Source: Trogon surrucura (lineage: Eukaryota > Chordata > Aves > Trogoniformes > Trogonidae). From it: DNA of 64,000 bases. A program made the position numbers and the translations under genes. The DNA lies in the NCBI GenBank assembly GCA_020746105.1, contig CM036619.1, positions 54,234,635 through 54,298,634 on the forward strand, read 5' to 3'. The notes below the pieces were generated by a model. That model ran no database searches, was not told where the DNA came from, and was given only the letters and a program-made list of their open reading frames with translations. Shown piece by piece: positions 1 through 12,700 of the stretch. Each line of letters opens with the position of its first letter. The stretch's first letter is position 1.

Positions 1-1018
1 TTTGTTTGTGTATGTTAAGCTATGCAGACAAATGGCACATGACAAGAATCTGATTGCAGGAATTACGCTTATCCAATTAAGAATCAGAAAATAGTTCTAT
101 TAATATCCAAGTAAAATAAAAATTAATTACTGAATACAGAACACTTCTGATGAATCCCTGAAAACGCACTAAAAATCATTCATAGAAATAAACTTTTCAG
201 AACAGTGAATATGCCTTAAATATTTCAGAAACGGCTTTCAGAATAGCTTTTAAATCAGAAAGAGGCAAAACTAACAAAAAATTATTTGTTGAAATTACTC
301 ATTATGAAAAACAGTATGATATTGGACAGCTGAAAAAGGAATAAACATGCTGATAGCTTGAATTGCACAGGTCAGCTTTGTAACGTCACAGAATTAAACT
401 GTGATTTGTACTTGACTGACTGATATTTACTTCCACAGTTTGTGACCAATCTTTTGTCAATTTAGTGAGGTCACACAGAACTCACTCTGAGGTTTTGACA
501 TTGGGAGGAATATGACGGGGTGCCTCATGTTGGGTGCCATCTAAAAATGCTTGTGCTTTGTGCAAAACTGTAAAGACAATTTCTTCTTCACAGTATGCAC
601 TCATTACAGAAGCTCATCACAACTCACTGGGCTGAGATACACAAAATACTAAGCATCTTACTGTTGAAGGATGTCTGACTCCATCAGCACATTAGGCATT
701 TACATGCACATTTCACTCTTGGGGTCTCACAGGGAATACCAAAGCACCAGACTCTGTTAATTCATATTAGCCTTGACAGAATGTCACACATTGCAGACAT
801 CAAACACAATAATAAAGAACAAAATTAAAACTTTGTATATAGAGAGAGAATCAAGAAGTCAAAATCAAATAAAAAAATATAGTAAAGAATATTTCCATTT
901 CATTTGAACTTTGCTGTATTAAGGAGTATTCACTGAAACAGGAAAACCAAAGTAAGGACAGGAAAGAGTGGAAGAGAAAGCACTAAATGATAAGACGGAA
1001 GCAGAAGCAGGGGCTTAC
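1..1018. other. Unique AT-rich non-coding DNA
   Basis: No gene, RNA or recognised transposon is visible. The stretch is AT-rich with short A and T runs and frequent stops in all frames. The motif TCTATTAATATCCAAGTAAA at 96-115 recurs at 5586-5605. The 3' edge is the possible splice donor of the candidate exon at 1019-1093. Confidence 0.6.
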
Positions 1019-1093
1019 CTTTCTTTTTCATGTGCTACTATTTCTAGCAATGCTCCAGTTGATATAACTTCATAGATCTCAATGGAATTATGT
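1019..1093 (-). other. Candidate internal exon (75 bp, unrecognised)
   Basis: On the minus strand a frame stays open between a TCTCAG acceptor (AG at 1095-1094) and a near-consensus donor AAAG|GTAAGC (GT at 1018-1017). It is 75 bases long, starts and ends in the same phase, and encodes a peptide containing HNSIEIYEVISTGALLEIVA followed by HEKE. The same frame hits a TAA just upstream of the acceptor, so the AG at 1095-1094 is the only one that would work. Purine-first codons dominate (about 23 of 33 codons in the open stretch), as in real coding DNA. Against this, the pyrimidine tract is weak, 75 open bases are short, and the peptide matches no protein I recognise. A CR1 tail begins about 38 bases upstream of the acceptor. 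Treat as a hypothesis. Confidence 0.22.
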
Positions 1094-1130
1094 CTGAGAC
1101 CAGCATGCACATCACGACCACAAAAACATT

Positions 1131-1343
1131 ACAAAAAGCTTTTTCACTGTGAGGGTGACAGAGCACTGGCACAGGCTGCCCAGGGAGGTTGTGGAGTCTC
1201 CTTCTCTGGAGACATTCAAAACCCGCCTGGATGCGTTCCTGTGTGACCTACTGTAGGTGATCCTGCTCTGGCAGGGGGTTGGACTAGATGATCTTTTGAG
1301 GTCCCTTCCAACCCCTAATGTTCCGTGATACTGTGATTCTGTG
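1131..1343 (+). mobile_element. CR1 LINE, 3' end fragment
   Basis: This is the 3' terminal ~210 bases of a CR1 non-LTR retrotransposon in plus orientation. The translated part carries the CR1 ORF2 C-terminal signature (TEHW-type region, then [20 protein letters not shown]), followed by the short 3' UTR with GGTTGGACTAGATGATCTT and a tail of degenerate ATTCTGTG-type octamers. It has lost everything 5' of the ORF2 end, as is usual for CR1 after incomplete reverse transcription. Its 3' UTR resembles the copies at 5692 and 25825, so the three probably belong to one relatively young subfamily. No target duplication is visible. Confidence 0.93.
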
Positions 1344-4300
1344 AAAGTGAATGGAATAAACTTAATCTCCGCTTTTAATACTCGCTAGTTTAAAGTAATA
1401 ACAAAGAATAAGTATTTTCCATAATATTTAGTAGGTACAGTTTCAAAACCACTAATGATACACTTTAGAAGAGAACGGTATCAGTAATTCATCGTTTCAT
1501 CACCTAGAACTACCATAAATAAAATACACTTCAAGGAGCTCCCAGAATTTGTTTTATAATTAATGGCAAACAATGAAGTGTACATATATGGGAATAAGGT
1601 ACACTTTAAAGCAAAATGCTTTATTTCTAGGTTCTACTGCAAAGCATCTTGTCATGAGTTGTCAGAATAATATGTAATTGTGCATTAAGTATTTTCACAG
1701 GATTGAAAAAACTTCAGGAAAATACTTCTTTAAAAAAAAAACACCATAAGCAGACTACTATATAAATAAAACTCGCAATACATGCAGAATATCCTGATAA
1801 TTCTTTGTTTCCTCCTAATTTAATTAATTTCAGGGTGAAGGGTGAACAGATTCACACCCTCTATAATTTGTGTACTAGAAAGCCATACTCCCTTAAACCT
1901 GAATGAAAAGTACACAGTCTTTTCACTTTATTACATCTTAGCTATTCAACCGAAAACTCATCTTTACTTTCAAAACATGAGGTTCATCATATGTTAAATG
2001 TCAGCATTATTGTGTAAACTCAGGAGGAGCCAGGGTTGTTACACTGTTTGTCCTCATACATAATATGAAGGTTATGAAACCCATCCAAACTGCTGATGTG
2101 GAGACACAGTATTTTGTTGACTTGGAGTATACCTTGTAGAAAGAGTCATTCTAGTTTAAAAAATATAAAGTACCAGACTCTGTCACATTTCCAAGCAAAT
2201 TGTTCTGCTATTTAGTCACTGATAAGTAGCTGCATCAAAACACGTCTGGTATCCCCTTCCAGCTAATAGGTCTAAAGTTTTTTGAACAGACCTTTTCAGA
2301 AGCCCTTGCCGTAACCCACATTCCCTCATGCTGCTATTAATACAGAACTACTTAATTCTCTTGTCTGTCATAAACTAAATTGATTAGTTTCGTCAGTCAA
2401 ATTGAAGGCAGATTTTCAGACTTTTTGTAACCCCTGAAGCTGCCTCCCATCCAGCCTTTCACTACTTTATAAAATACAACTCTTATCAGACAAGCAATAA
2501 TGTTGTTATGCTGTAAATACAGATCTGTTGTGAATTCCTCTGTCTACAGAGAACTTGAGTGAAAATGTCCAGTAAAGTTGCCATAGCAAAGCTTGTGTCT
2601 TTCTCTGCTTTAAAGATTCTAGTTTGGACTGTAACTGCAGTAAAACATATAAGATACTTATTGACAGTTCACATAACAGAATGTTTTTTTTTTGTTTAGA
2701 TTTGGACTGTTAATTTAAACCAACAATTTTCAAATTATTGAATTCATGCTCACACTGAAAGATTCACATTTTACTAATAATTAGATGAATTAAAAGCATT
2801 TCATTGAGACTAGTTATGTTATTACCTGTATTTTCACAAATGCAACTCGGAATCATACCCAATATTCAAGTAAACTAATTTTATTTTTCATTCATATTTT
2901 TAGCCATTACTATTCACCAATGTTAAATTTGTACTGCATGGAGAAAAGGAAACAAAATTACATTAGCCTCATAAAAGATTAGCCAATTTAAAATTTCACG
3001 TTTACTTTCTTTCTTGGGAAATTCACAGAAAACTCAGACCATTATTGACTCTGACAGGCAGACTAACCCCTGCTTAAACAGCAACGCATGTGTGCACTAG
3101 CATAGAAATGGGATGTATCTTTGTTAGAAAATTTGCGCTACTGCAACTATAATATCCTGTGTATTTTCTGAGTGTACTATTGAAGCCACTGCAGAGAAGA
3201 TCTAAGGAAGGAATTTTGGATAACATGAGTGGTTGCTGTCAGAAATGTATGCTAATACCGATACGAGAGCAATACTTAGCAGCAGATAAATGAAGGACAC
3301 TGGTTTCAGTAACTACCATTATTAAAACACTTAAGCATGAAACTTATTTAAAAATAAATATTTTTTTAAAAAAGCAGAAGAAATTACTTTTTTTAGCTTA
3401 CAGATGACAGCTGCTTAAAGGATATTAATAAACTAATCGTATTCTTTTTATTCCAATTATAATATTTATGCATTAATATTCTGTGCCTAATTAAAGGACT
3501 GCTATCCATTGAGTATTCAGGGAAGAGTTTAGTTTTGCAAGGGGTTATAAAATTCCTCATCATTATCTGAATTAGTGCAGAACGCAAGTGAATGAAGACA
3601 TGGGTTGAATCTTCTGTTGTAAGGGTCCTGGAATCTGCAGCACTGTACAGCCACAGAGACTTTGGCCATTTGTGCTTTGAATTCCTTTGTTCTCATCCCA
3701 GAATGGCTTCATCAATATCAGGATATATATATATTTTTTTATCCAGCCTCTTCCTTCCATTTTATTTCAGCTTAAGAGCAAATGTGGTTAATGTGTGATG
3801 AGAAGAAGCCCCATCATTTTATTTCACCCTTTTCCCTATGTGGTTTTTGTAGGGCAGTGTGAAACAGAAGACAAAAAAAAACTAAATTAAAAATAGACCA
3901 GAAAAACACAAAACACAAACTAAAAATACACCAAACAAGACCATGCAAGTAGATCAGGCAAATGCTGTTATTCTTTACATGAGAATGTAGAATGTTAAAA
4001 AGTCATGATCCCACTCTTTTTTTAAGGATAAGTACTTCATCGGTTGATGATAAAGCTGTGTTCAGAAGAGCCTTGCATATTTTTAAGAAGTATTTCCTAA
4101 TCATTTCCTAAATGGAAAGAGATTGGCAGGTCAAGGACATGTAAAGAAAGTTCAGAGCGAAACCCTGGAAACTGCATGAAGAGGTCTGTGATCTTTCCTA
4201 CAGTAAGTGAATATGGAAATAACACCAAGCCTGTCAAGGCTCTTAACATTGGTTTAGTTCCATAAGACTGCGATTTAAAGGAAAGATTTTATGGTCTTAA

Positions 4301-5691
4301 TATAACTGTTAAGAGTGTGATCTCAGACAATTACAGTTCATCTTAGAAGGCTATGGGAGACATGGTGGACAGCAATAAAAATGGTCTGTTAACTATTACT
4401 TGCTAAGTTTCCTGCGGTAATGAAGTTTATGCAATCCCCTTGTATGTACACTTGTGTCCATTTTTTCACCCACCACCCTATCTCCTGCTCTGCCTCCCTA
4501 CTTCAAACTTAAATTGTCAGGGGTTGAAGTACCAGATTTGTACAGCCCCTGAAAATTTTGGTATAGAGAGGCAAATCCCACCTATTTTTTGACAGTTGGA
4601 AGAATCGTAAAAGGAACCTGAATCTTCTTAGACATAAAAGAATCTGTTATTTTTGGACCAAGGCTCCAGTGTTACAAGGCACAGGGGACACCATTCAGAG
4701 ACAAGACCTTTCCAAGATTCACAGTGGCATATGAAGATCAAAGAATAAGAGCAAAAGCCACAGAAGGCATCATGCATCCTCCAAGGTCTCCCTTGTTTTC
4801 CCTTCAGAAAGCAGTGGCCTCCTAAGTACACTGTTTGGGAACCTGGGAGAGCCAAGGAGCCCACGGATCAATTCCTCCTCAGGTTTCCTTCAATCAGCCC
4901 TTAGTTTTGCCAGATGAAGGAACTGCCATCAAGCTCAGATGTGGCCAGCTAATTTGTTTTCTTTCATCCTCTGAGCGGACCGAGGATCTTCTGTTGTACT
5001 GCTCACTCTTATAGCAGACCTGGGAAACTTCCTCCATGTGATTAAGTTCACCTGTCCTCTGTTAATTCCCACAATAGTGAGAACGATGAAAAAGAACACT
5101 TTTTCCCTTTAGTTTTGATGGGCTGTGTGGCTATTTGGACCAAACACATAGCTCTATTTCCTGCCATTTTCTCATAAAATTTTGAACTCAAATCTGACTG
5201 AGACAAGCATAGTGCCTGTAAAGATGATTACACTTTTACAGGTCTCATAAAGAAATAGGAACTCACACCAGCTCTGAACATTTACAAGTTCACTTCTAGT
5301 AACTTCTTATTCCCGTGTTTGATTCTTCCACTTGAAGAAAATAATCTGACTGCTGATGCCAAAATGATAAGGAAAAAGCCCACAGATACGCATGTAGAAA
5401 CAAAAACACTACCATGATTCAATTAACTATGCAGTCAGTTGATACACACAAAGCTATAGAAAGTCACATTTCCCAGTCAAAGCAGCCATGCCTTACACAG
5501 CTACTTGCTTTACGTTATGAAAATGAACATATTACTATCAACACCTTTAATGTTTTTGTTTTCTAGACTCTTGAAAGGCTTAAAATCTATTAATATCCAA
5601 GTAAAAAGGCATCCCTCTTCTAAAATAATTTCCAGAAGGTCAAGAAACTTTGAGGAAAAAAAGGTAAATTTCCCAGATATTTTAACACTAT
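1344..5691. other. Unique AT-rich non-coding DNA
   Basis: No gene or recognised transposon is visible. The sequence is AT-rich, with a short TA run near 3722-3735. A slightly GC-richer patch at about 4620-5000 contains a 78-codon minus-strand frame (4628-4864) that I could not relate to anything. A 20-base motif shared with position 96 occurs at 5586-5605. Confidence 0.55.
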
Positions 5692-6736
5692 CACAGAATC
5701 ACAGAATGTTAAAGGTTGGAAGGGACCTCAAAGATCATCTAGTCCAACCCCCCTGCCAGAGCAGGATCACCTACACTAGAGCGCACAGGAACGCGTCCAG
5801 GCGGGTTTTGAATGTCTCAAGAGATGGAGATTCCACAACCTCCCTGGGCAGCCTGTTCCAGTGCTCAGTCACCCTCACAGTGAAAAAGTTTTTCCTCATA
5901 TTTTTCTGGAACCTCCTGTGTTCCAGCTTCCACCCATTGCCCCTTGTCCTGTCAGTGGACGCCGCTGAAAAGAGCCTGGCTCCATCCTCCTGACATTCCC
6001 CCTTGACATATTTATAAACATTGATGAGGTCACCCCTCAGCCTCCTCTTCTCCAAGCTAAAGAGATCCAGCTCCTTCAGCCTTTCCTCATAAGGGAGATG
6101 CTCCACTCCCTTCACCATCTTTGTGGCTCTACGCTGGACTCTCTCAAGCAGCTCCCTGTCCTTCTTGAACTGAGGGGCCCAGAACTGGACACAATATTCC
6201 AGATGCGGCCTCACCAGGGCAGAGTAGAGGGGCAGGAGGACCTCTCTTGACCTACTTGCTACTCCCCTTCTAATACACCCCAGGATGCCATTGGCCTTCT
6301 TGGCCACGAGGGCACACTGCTGGCTCATGGTCATCCTGCTGTCCACTAGAACCCCCAGGTCCCTTTCCCCTGCACTGCTCTCCAGCAGGGCAGTCCCCAA
6401 CCTATATTGGCACATGGGGTTATTTTTTCCCAAGTGCAAAACTCTACACTTGCCCTTATTAAACTTCATCAGATTTCTCCCCGCCCAGCCCTCCAGCCTG
6501 TCCAGGTCTCTCTGAATGGCTGCACAGCCTTCTGGTGTGTCAACCACTCCCCCCAACTTCGTATCATCAGCAAACTTGCTGACAACATTCTCTAATCCCT
6601 CATCCAGATCATTGATGAATATATTAAACAGCACCGGCCCAAGCACTGACCCCTGAGGGACCCCACTAGACACAGGCATCCAGCCAGACTCGGCCCCATT
6701 GACCACAACCCTCTGGCTTCTATCATCAAGAGTGGA
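5692..6736 (-). mobile_element. CR1 LINE, 5'-truncated, about 1.05 kb
   Basis: This is the longest CR1 copy in the window, on the minus strand. Its 3' tail (octamers read on the plus strand as TCACAGAA) lies at 5692 and the truncated 5' end at about 6736. It contains the C-terminal half of the ORF2 reverse transcriptase and the 3' UTR with the TCATCTAGTCCAACCCC block. It is roughly 90% identical by eye to the copy at 25825-26307 over their shared ~485 bases, which marks a common subfamily. The 5' limit is set where the predicted peptide stops looking like CR1 (just before [12 protein letters not shown]). No clear target duplication was found. Confidence 0.95.
5771..6736 (-). pseudogene. CR1 ORF2 fragment: C-terminal reverse transcriptase
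   Basis: A continuous minus-strand frame of about 320 CR1-derived codons ends at a TAG whose last base is 5771. In the longer open frame (first Met at 6820, inside flanking DNA) the RT motif [11 protein letters not shown] lies near residues 52-62 and the catalytic FADD near 83-86. [13 protein letters not shown] and the CR1 C-terminal block ([20 protein letters not shown], then TFKTRLDAF) follow. The family enzyme nicks the target and primes reverse transcription from it. This copy lacks the endonuclease domain and the first RT motifs, including the first catalytic aspartate region, so it cannot be autonomous. The Met at 6820 is not the element's own start. The absence of stops or frameshifts over about 960 bases suggests a fairly recent insertion. 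Confidence 0.9.
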
Positions 6737-9700
6737 TTGGGAAAAGTAATCAAAATGAAGTGTATAGTTTTCAAATGTAATCATGGTGACATACAAGGAT
6801 TCTACTACGTACCAGTCCACAAGTCAATCTAATAAGCAATTGTTTTGCTGCTTTGCATCTACCTTGTACACACAGGGCGTTCTTGAGAAAATAACTAGAC
6901 AGAATGATAAATGGAGGATGTCAGTTTAATTACAACAATTGTAAAAATCATTATGTCTGTTTCTTTTCTTGACAGTTCCTTTTTTCATACCCAGAAGCTC
7001 AAGAAACTACAACGTGCTGTAGTAGGTAGTTTTTATATTTGAATCCAGCTGTAAGGACTTTCATAGTCATGCAGGTAACAAAACAAAACAGTCCTTTATA
7101 TTTTCAGCCCTATTCTCATAAGAAGATAAAACAATCCATGGAATCTGGAAGAACAAACCATCAAAATGTATCCATCCTTGTTCCACACATTCTAAACCTT
7201 AGCCAAAGTGAAAAGTTCTGATGGTTGCAATATTCTCCTGCTGGGATCAGACACAAGTGACTGTGTCCTGGGTGATGCTTGTGTTTCACAGCACAACCCT
7301 GGTACTCCTCTGTGAGGATCTGCCACCTCCTTATCAAGCAGACAGGTTTACTGCAGTGTCCTGCTTTGCTTAGTCACATGGGGCTGCGCTCACTCTAAAC
7401 AGGCAACCTGTGGAAATCTCAGACTAGGTAATCACAGGTTTCTGTCTACTCCTTCTCACGCGGTCAACAAACCTCTGTTGTTACTCTGTGATCAACATTT
7501 TCCCATGGCATGAAGTCCTCGGCAATTGTTCGTGTTATTTTTACTCAACACTAGTTGTGATTAGAAAACAGGATGAGGTCAAGAATGCAAAGCAGTTAAA
7601 AATGCACTGAATAACAAAGTTAAACCTATTTCCTTAAGCTGCCAATTTTCATACCATTGGTCACGAACAGTATGGCTGAAACCAAGGTGTTACAGATGAA
7701 ATTTACCTCAAATGCAGCAATACTGCAGGTACATTCAGCAATGAACTTAACCTAAGGCTCCTGTTTCAAAGCTTTTCCGACGACTAACTAGATTCCCTTT
7801 GTGAAGCTAGAATAACTGGCAAATGAGTTTCTAGTTGTCAGTAACTGGATATTTTTTGTAAAACATGTAATGATATGACTTCTTCTCAAGCTAGTTGCAG
7901 TTCTAAATGAACTCCACAGGCAATAATTTTTTCTTTTCTGATGCAAGGGATATAATTCCTTCATTTCCACGGATAACTTCAGCACACAGCTAACTTCCCT
8001 TTGCTTTAAGGTGACTTGCCCTGAGAAGTACATGCTCAGGAACACATAAACAGCATTATGATTCTAAAGAGCTCTGGTTGAAAGTGAAGATGTAATGAAG
8101 AACGATAAGAAACATGAAAAGGAGTGAAAGGAGTATGAAAAGCTCTACGGCTAAGAGAGCTTAACTGCCTTAGAAGCAGAGGAGAAAATAATAAGGAAAA
8201 AAATTGGCTGGTGGTATTAAACTACCAGCTGGAGAAAACCTCTTCTGTTTCACCTCCTGGTCAGTTACATCTCATGGTACATATTTCTTAACTTCTCAGA
8301 GTTTGGAGTATGTGACGGCGTTCTCCATGAAGCATGAAGAAACAGAATGTACACAGCTTCCCAGAACATCATATGATACCAAAGAGATGAAGTGAAACGG
8401 GAATGTCTCAGCAACGCCCACAGGACCAGTCACCATTGCCAAACTGTCAGCATGCTTCTGCAATGCCAGACCACAGCGAGCATATGGATAATTTAGGCTT
8501 TCTGCCATTAGGCTAGATAAGCGAAGCACATGGTTCATACATATCTAGTCTAGCTTTGTGTCAGTGGTAAAAAATATTTCTGCTACAAGTAGCCTCCCGC
8601 ACTTAGGGAAGAAAGGCTAGCTCTCGGGCAACTTCCATGGAAAAACCTGCTGCTGCTGCCCTTGCAGTCGTCAGGTTCTGTGGCACCTCCCCGGAGAAAC
8701 CCTTCATGTGATCTGTGATTACACCTCTGAGACCAGGAACTGAAGTGTGAAACAGAATACCCTTCCCTTCTGTCGAGCAAACGTGACTGACAGTTCCGCA
8801 AAATCCCTCCAACAGATGACACTGCTGGGGATTTTCGGTCTGTTACAACTCACACAGGCTGTACGGCAGCAATTCGTGCAAAGCCTGCTCTCCATGACCT
8901 CCTCAGGAGGGAGTGCTTTAGTGAAAGATATGCACTGCCCAAAACCTTTTGTGAAACAGTGCTCTGTATCATTTGGAAGAGAAAACTTCAAGTCTGGTGG
9001 AACTGGATATTTTGAGTTACATTTTTTTGAGAGAAATATTAAGCCCAAGCCACAAAAAACATCCCACAGGATGAATTACCACAAGACAGGACCTAATTTT
9101 GTTCTCTCTAGAAACAGGTTCTGGAATAGTCCAAAGTGTCATTGTCTATGTTGCAAAATGAGCACATTTTCATGTATTTTCCTTATGGAAGATTATTTCA
9201 GCAGAAATTTAGTGTTCAAATTTGCAGTATATTGCCAAAGCTAAGGAAACCAGAACATACTATCCTGTATTGCAGTTGACTAAGTAGCTAACCTCATTCC
9301 TGAATGAACTAAAAATATGGTTATACAAAATGTTCCTCCTCTTGAAGCTGACCTGTTTATTTATATCTCAGTACATAACCCATGTTATGACTCTGAGATC
9401 TCGGAAGTTTTGAACTAACATGCTATGGATATAACTGTGGCAGCAATCATGCACCTGTACACTTGTTCCACTTCAAGAAGCAGAATATAAAGTGGGACAA
9501 AAGTTAAATAGTAAATCCTGGTTAACATATACATCTGTCATTCTGCAAACACACAGGATTAATCATACTAATTTGAATAATCCTATGCAAATTAATCTAT
9601 TTGCAAATAAAAATTCATAATATTAAATATTTGTGAAATGGAGGACAAAATGTTCATGCCAAACTCACAGCTGAACACAGCACTTAAAATATTCTTTTAC

Positions 9701-12700
9701 TGTTTGCCTTCATTTTTTTGGCATGTTAGTTGAATTTTCTTTTGCACTGGAAGCATACAGGAATGATTTGATCAAGAATTCTTTAAATATTAACAGTGAG
9801 CCAGAGGAGTCTCAGAGGAAAGAATCTTGTTAGTTGCAATGTAAAAGCAAACATATGCAATGTTTATTTCTGGGATACTACTATTATGGTCTGTCTTACA
9901 GGCCAAAACCATTATTACCCAACATACTATAATTAGACATCTTTTCAATTAATACAGAGGAATGTCTTTTTTACAGACAATTAGTCTTCATGTAAGGTAT
10001 CAACGTATTTTTTCTTAATACTTAAATGTTCTGTAAAATAAAAAATAAGAATTAGCTATGTAAAATTTCCATAAAGGAGTACTTCTAACTACCTCTCTTC
10101 TCTTATAAAGTTTAAACATACAACTTCAGGCAAGAGTTGAAAAAGAAACTACACACCATTATACAGGATCGCTCCTTAGCCAAAAAATGCTATGGATAGT
10201 GTTCTGCAAGACTGATCACTATCTTTGCTAAAATTATCATTCAGTGCTGACAACTATTAGTAATTTTACATAAATATCTTTAAAATACAATCTAGAAATA
10301 TTCCCTTTATCATCTACAAATCAGAAAATAAATATTCAGGATTTAACATACTAGTTATAGGAACCTAAGTGTTCTGGCAAGTCTTCACAACCCTCTTGTT
10401 TGTTCCTACACGTGAAAGTTAGTCACTGCTTGCACAAAGAAATATTGGAATGAAGATCACTCCAGACTGGGTACAGAAAAATAGGTATGTTTAAATAGGC
10501 CATAGCAAGCCGCTGTTGTTAGAGACTCAGCAACCACTTTTTAAAAGTCTGACTTTGTACACACATATTTTCCTAACAACTCCTAGCTACACTCAATGTT
10601 CTCAGCATGATTTTATCATTTATAAGAGAAGTATTTCCATGCAGCTCCACTGCTGAAACCAGACCTTAGAATGAACATGAATTATACTGCCAACTTCTTT
10701 AAGGTTCATTTATTCCAATCTTCAGGTGCCCTGGATGAAGTTGTAAGCCTATAAAAGAACGTGTCACTGTGCCACTGAATTTCCTGAGGGTTTGAAGTGT
10801 TATGACCATGCATGACAAATTGCAAGACACTGTAAGTTTTACAAGTATTGCAATTTCTAAGTATTATGTAAATATACTCGAACATCTAACGTCTTAACAA
10901 CTATCAATCTAAGAATGTACACATATACTGTATTCCCACAAGGGAGAGCTATTTGTGATTTATGCATTATGTTACCTTGAAAAAATCTGCTTGCCATAGT
11001 CATGACAATGCAAACACATTCACATGTGTTCTTACTCATCCTCTTAATGAATATTCATTTACCCAACTGATTTGAAAGTACTGGTCTTCTACGTCTTAGA
11101 TAATCCTTCAGAGAATTTTGGATTCTGAAATGGAAATAGTCTTTGGACAGTTGTCAATGACCACAATAAAGGTGAAACTTGCAACCTCATCCTCCACTCA
11201 AGACCACCATAATCTACACATAAAAAGAATGAAATGAAACATAAATTCAGCATTATCTTATTGTTATTCATTATTAACTGAAGTATGTTATTCTAAGTTT
11301 ATGGAAGATTTTATTTTAAAGTTAGGACAAATAATTTCTCTCCTAAATCCCAAATTATCTATAGAACACCAGATTCCTTCACTGGCTTAAGAGATATCAA
11401 AAGGACTCCTAGGTATTTAGAGATAGGACGCAGACCAAAAATTAAAATTCACAGTTTCTCACACACTGTTCATTGCATCCGTCTCTGCCAATTTGTCCTC
11501 CTCTTAACCTTGATGTAGCAACTTTCAAACCGCAGTGGTGCAATGCAACTGTGAGGAAATCCATACGGCCTCCTGTGAATCAGATCTTAACACAGGGGAA
11601 CATCCCCATTAGTAGGATGCTAATAGAAATTGGCAGCTAGTATTTTGGAAGGCTGTGGTAAAATTCCCATTCCTTGCACAGCAAGGAAAAAACCCACCCA
11701 CCTCTTAAAAGACATATATTGTTGGATTATGACTACTTTTTCAGTGAAATGTGTCATTGCCTGTAATTTACTGTGGCACTTCAATAGCTGGAATGTGCAG
11801 TAAGAATGAATTTGCAAAATAATAACTCAGATGTAAAATAAGAAGGGAAAAAATTGCTTTCCGCCCTTTACTACTTCTAAAGATTACATTTAATGTGGAT
11901 TTGGAAAAGAATTCATTGAAAAAATTCTTTGTCTATGTAAAAGAAAAAGAGCATCTTTCTTATCAAGTGAGGCAACAAAACATTTTTGCTGCAGAACACT
12001 TATATCACTAAAATATTTGTATCATTTTTATGCAATTAAGCTAGAAATAAATCTATTCATCACCTTATAATGCTGTAGAAAACTCTGTTTGCATGTAGAT
12101 TACTGCAACACCCACGCCAACTTACGTTTTCATCCTACAAAAAAATGCTAGACTTCCTCAAGTATATTTGCAATGCCTATAGCCAGGTTTGTGTTTTATA
12201 AAAAAACTAACAAGGGCAAATCAATACAAATACTCAGCAGATAGACTTCTGCTTGGCTCCTCCCGCTCAGTATTTTAACGAATTCTGTGGACTAAAATTG
12301 AATGGGCCAGCAGGCCCAAACCTCCTGTTCTACTGTCTCATGCTACAGCTTCAAGTACTCCTCATTTTGGCCAAATCCATGTGAGGTCCAGGGAATAACT
12401 CCTGAAAGCCAGTGCTGCCCTTCAGGTTTTATACTCAAATCAGCAACATTCTTGTCCGGTCTTGGGATACATCAAGTTTCCTTTTCACTTTCTACTACAA
12501 GTAGAGTCACCAACAAGCCCCCTTCCCAAGAAGAGGGTAATTTCTTGTTATGAAACCTGAAGCACTCACACATCAATCAGAATTTAAATGCAGGAAAGTA
12601 GACGAGGGCTACCACAGAACCATCTAGAGGTTGCCATCAGTAGTGCCATAGGAAAAGATCTTGATACATTATCAGCTGCAACTGAGGAACAAATAAAAAA

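Noticed and set aside
5505..5993. 162-codon plus-strand frame
   Set aside because: Most of it is the reverse complement of the CR1 at 5692-6736. The remainder is flanking DNA, with no independent coding evidence.
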